This document shows positions 63,240 through 64,000 of a DNA stretch of 64,000 nucleotides, in pieces. Position 1 is the first letter of the stretch, and every line of letters starts with the position of its first letter. The DNA comes from Halanaerobium saccharolyticum. GTDB taxonomy: Bacteria; Bacillota; Halanaerobiia; Halanaerobiales; Halanaerobiaceae. The notes beneath the pieces were generated by a model, which was not told the origin of the DNA, ran no database searches, and saw only the letters and a program-made list of their open reading frames with translations. Made by a program: the position numbers and the translations under genes. Where the stretch lies: NCBI RefSeq assembly GCF_003259895.1, contig NZ_QLME01000004.1, positions 62,001 to 126,000 on the forward strand, written 5' to 3'.

Positions 63240-63752
63240 TTATTTTTCAATTCCTACTCTAGCTTTAACTCCCTTTTTGTAATAGTGCTTGATTTCCTTC
63301 ATTTCTGTTACCAGATCAGCGTATTCTATTATCTCATCTGCAGCATAGCGTCCAGTGATAACTACTTCTACTCCGGGAGCTCGATTTTCAACAACTTCTA
63401 TTAACTCCGCTGCCGAAAAAAGTTGATAATAAACAGCAATATTTGCTTCATCCAGAATTACCAGTTCATATTCACCCGATTTTAAAATTTCCGCTGCTGC
63501 TTTAAGCCCCTTTCTGGCAGCATTAATGTCCTCCTGCTCAGCTTTTCCATTGATAAAATAATTTAGGCCATACTGCTTAATTTTAATTTTTTCAATCTTA
63601 CTTAAGCTGTTTAATTCACTATATTTCATTCCTTTGACAAACTGAGCGATATAAACATTTTTTTCTGCTCCCACTGCCCTGACTGCCAGGCCGAAAGCGG
63701 CAGTTGTTTTCCCTTTACCATTGCCAGTATAAACATGGACCATTCCCTGCAT
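63240..63752 (-). CDS. cobO: Corrinoid adenosyltransferase (CobO/BtuR type)
   Basis: About 170 residues. VHVYTGNGKGKTTAAFGLAVRA is the CobO P-loop, AQFVKGMKYSELN and LVILDEANIAVYYQL follow, with the terminal GVEVVITGRYAADEIIEYADLVTEMKEIKHYYKKG. It transfers the adenosyl group of ATP to the cobalt of corrinoids. I chose the ATG at 63752, eight bases after AGGTGG; a GTG at 63764 and an inner ATG are alternatives. Confidence 0.93.
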   Translation of the reverse strand: MQGMVHVYTGNGKGKTTAAFGLAVRAVGAEKNVYIAQFVKGMKYSELNSLSKIEKIKIKQYGLNYFINGKAEQEDINAARKGLKAAAEILKSGEYELVILDEANIAVYYQLFSAAELIEVVENRAPGVEVVITGRYAADEIIEYADLVTEMKEIKHYYKKGVKARVGIEK

Positions 63753-63764
63753 CTGCTGCACCAC

Positions 63765-64000
63765 CTAATTATCAAAAATAATTTTATATAATTCTTCAAG
63801 ATCAATATATTTTCTAAACTCTGCTGCCAGATAGTTATAATTATCTTCTCTGATCTCAGCCGCAGTTTTTTCTGCTTCTAAATTTGGACTCAAACCTTTC
63901 TGGCTGAGTAGATAATTAATTAATGATTTTCTAAAATCGTCATTTTTGAAGATATCATGCAGATATGTACCCCAGACATTTCCAGATTCATTTACTGTAC
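63765..64000 (-). CDS. cbiP: Cobyric acid synthase, partial (C-terminal end)
   Basis: The gene enters from the right edge; only the last 78 codons are present, ending in TAG at 63765. The translation contains [20 protein letters not shown], the C-terminal glutaminase-domain segment of CbiP/CobQ with the catalytic His. It amidates four side chains of adenosyl-cobyrinate a,c-diamide. It is the upstream neighbour of cobO, with the stop codon directly before the cobO ribosome site. Confidence 0.88.
   Translation of the reverse strand, partial: TVNESGNVWGTYLHDIFKNDDFRKSLINYLLSQKGLSPNLEAEKTAAEIREDNYNYLAAEFRKYIDLEELYKIIFDN

Noticed and set aside
1-64000. CRISPR array, rRNA operon or prophage
   Set aside because: No regularly spaced repeats, rRNA sequence, or phage structural or integrase genes were seen.

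Overview
The window (about one third G+C, mostly minus-strand genes) reads as a piece of chromosome from an anaerobic, fermentative, probably halophilic Firmicute, most likely of the order Halanaerobiales. This is inferred from a NADH-linked [FeFe] hydrogenase, the anaerobic early-cobalt B12 pathway, NuoN/MrpD-like and NhaP-like ion transporters, several c-di-GMP genes, and solute-binding proteins whose signal peptides lack a lipobox cysteine, as expected of a diderm cell. No taxonomic marker was checked.

Layout. 1-1767: carAB behind a PyrR-type attenuator. 1845-8087: hydABC hydrogenase, then an HdrB-like protein and a GltD/HdrC-like flavoprotein. 8357-10889: an NhaP-like antiporter behind a fluoride riboswitch that starts at the stop codon of an upstream class V aminotransferase. 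11191-12769: a degenerate-looking molybdate transporter (modA and modB, no modC) with a ModE-type box. 12809-15300: an HD-GYP protein and a FapA-type protein behind a c-di-GMP-I riboswitch. 15457-23126: a membrane protein, tRNA-Thr, a DegV protein, a cold-shock protein, an orphan complex-I-like subunit, a chemoreceptor and an EAL phosphodiesterase. The phosphodiesterase has its own c-di-GMP-I riboswitch and terminator (23182-23342). 23440-35344: tRNA-Leu, a flavoprotein, a baeRF protein, an IS110-family element with a candidate bridge-RNA region, a MocR-like regulator, a P-type ATPase, a DJ-1/PfpI protein, a DUF2254 protein and an aldo/keto reductase.

35355-64000 is one unbroken minus-strand run of about 29 genes, many overlapping by a few bases, that leads from glutamate-1-semialdehyde to a finished corrinoid. 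It holds hemL, hemB, hemC, a cobA-hemD fusion, a small CbiX/SirB-type chelatase, nearly all anaerobic corrin-ring genes (including a cbiF-cbiK fusion), cbiA, cbiB, cbiP (partial), cobD, a PduX-like threonine kinase, cobU, cobS, the adenosyltransferase cobO, an alpha-ribazole salvage pair (cblT/cblS), an ECF metal transporter of the K-M-L-Q-O type and a BtuFCD-type ABC importer. hemA was not seen.

The most interesting signals are regulatory and architectural: the fluoride riboswitch on the antiporter, two c-di-GMP riboswitches upstream of predicted c-di-GMP phosphodiesterases (a possible feedback loop), the cbiF-cbiK fusion, a nickel-type ECF transporter layout inside a cobalamin cluster, a short hydrogenase beta subunit that suggests a non-bifurcating enzyme, a MocR-like regulator that has lost its PLP lysine, and an IS110 element with a structured non-coding 3' region. 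I did not find a wholly new defence or mobile system.
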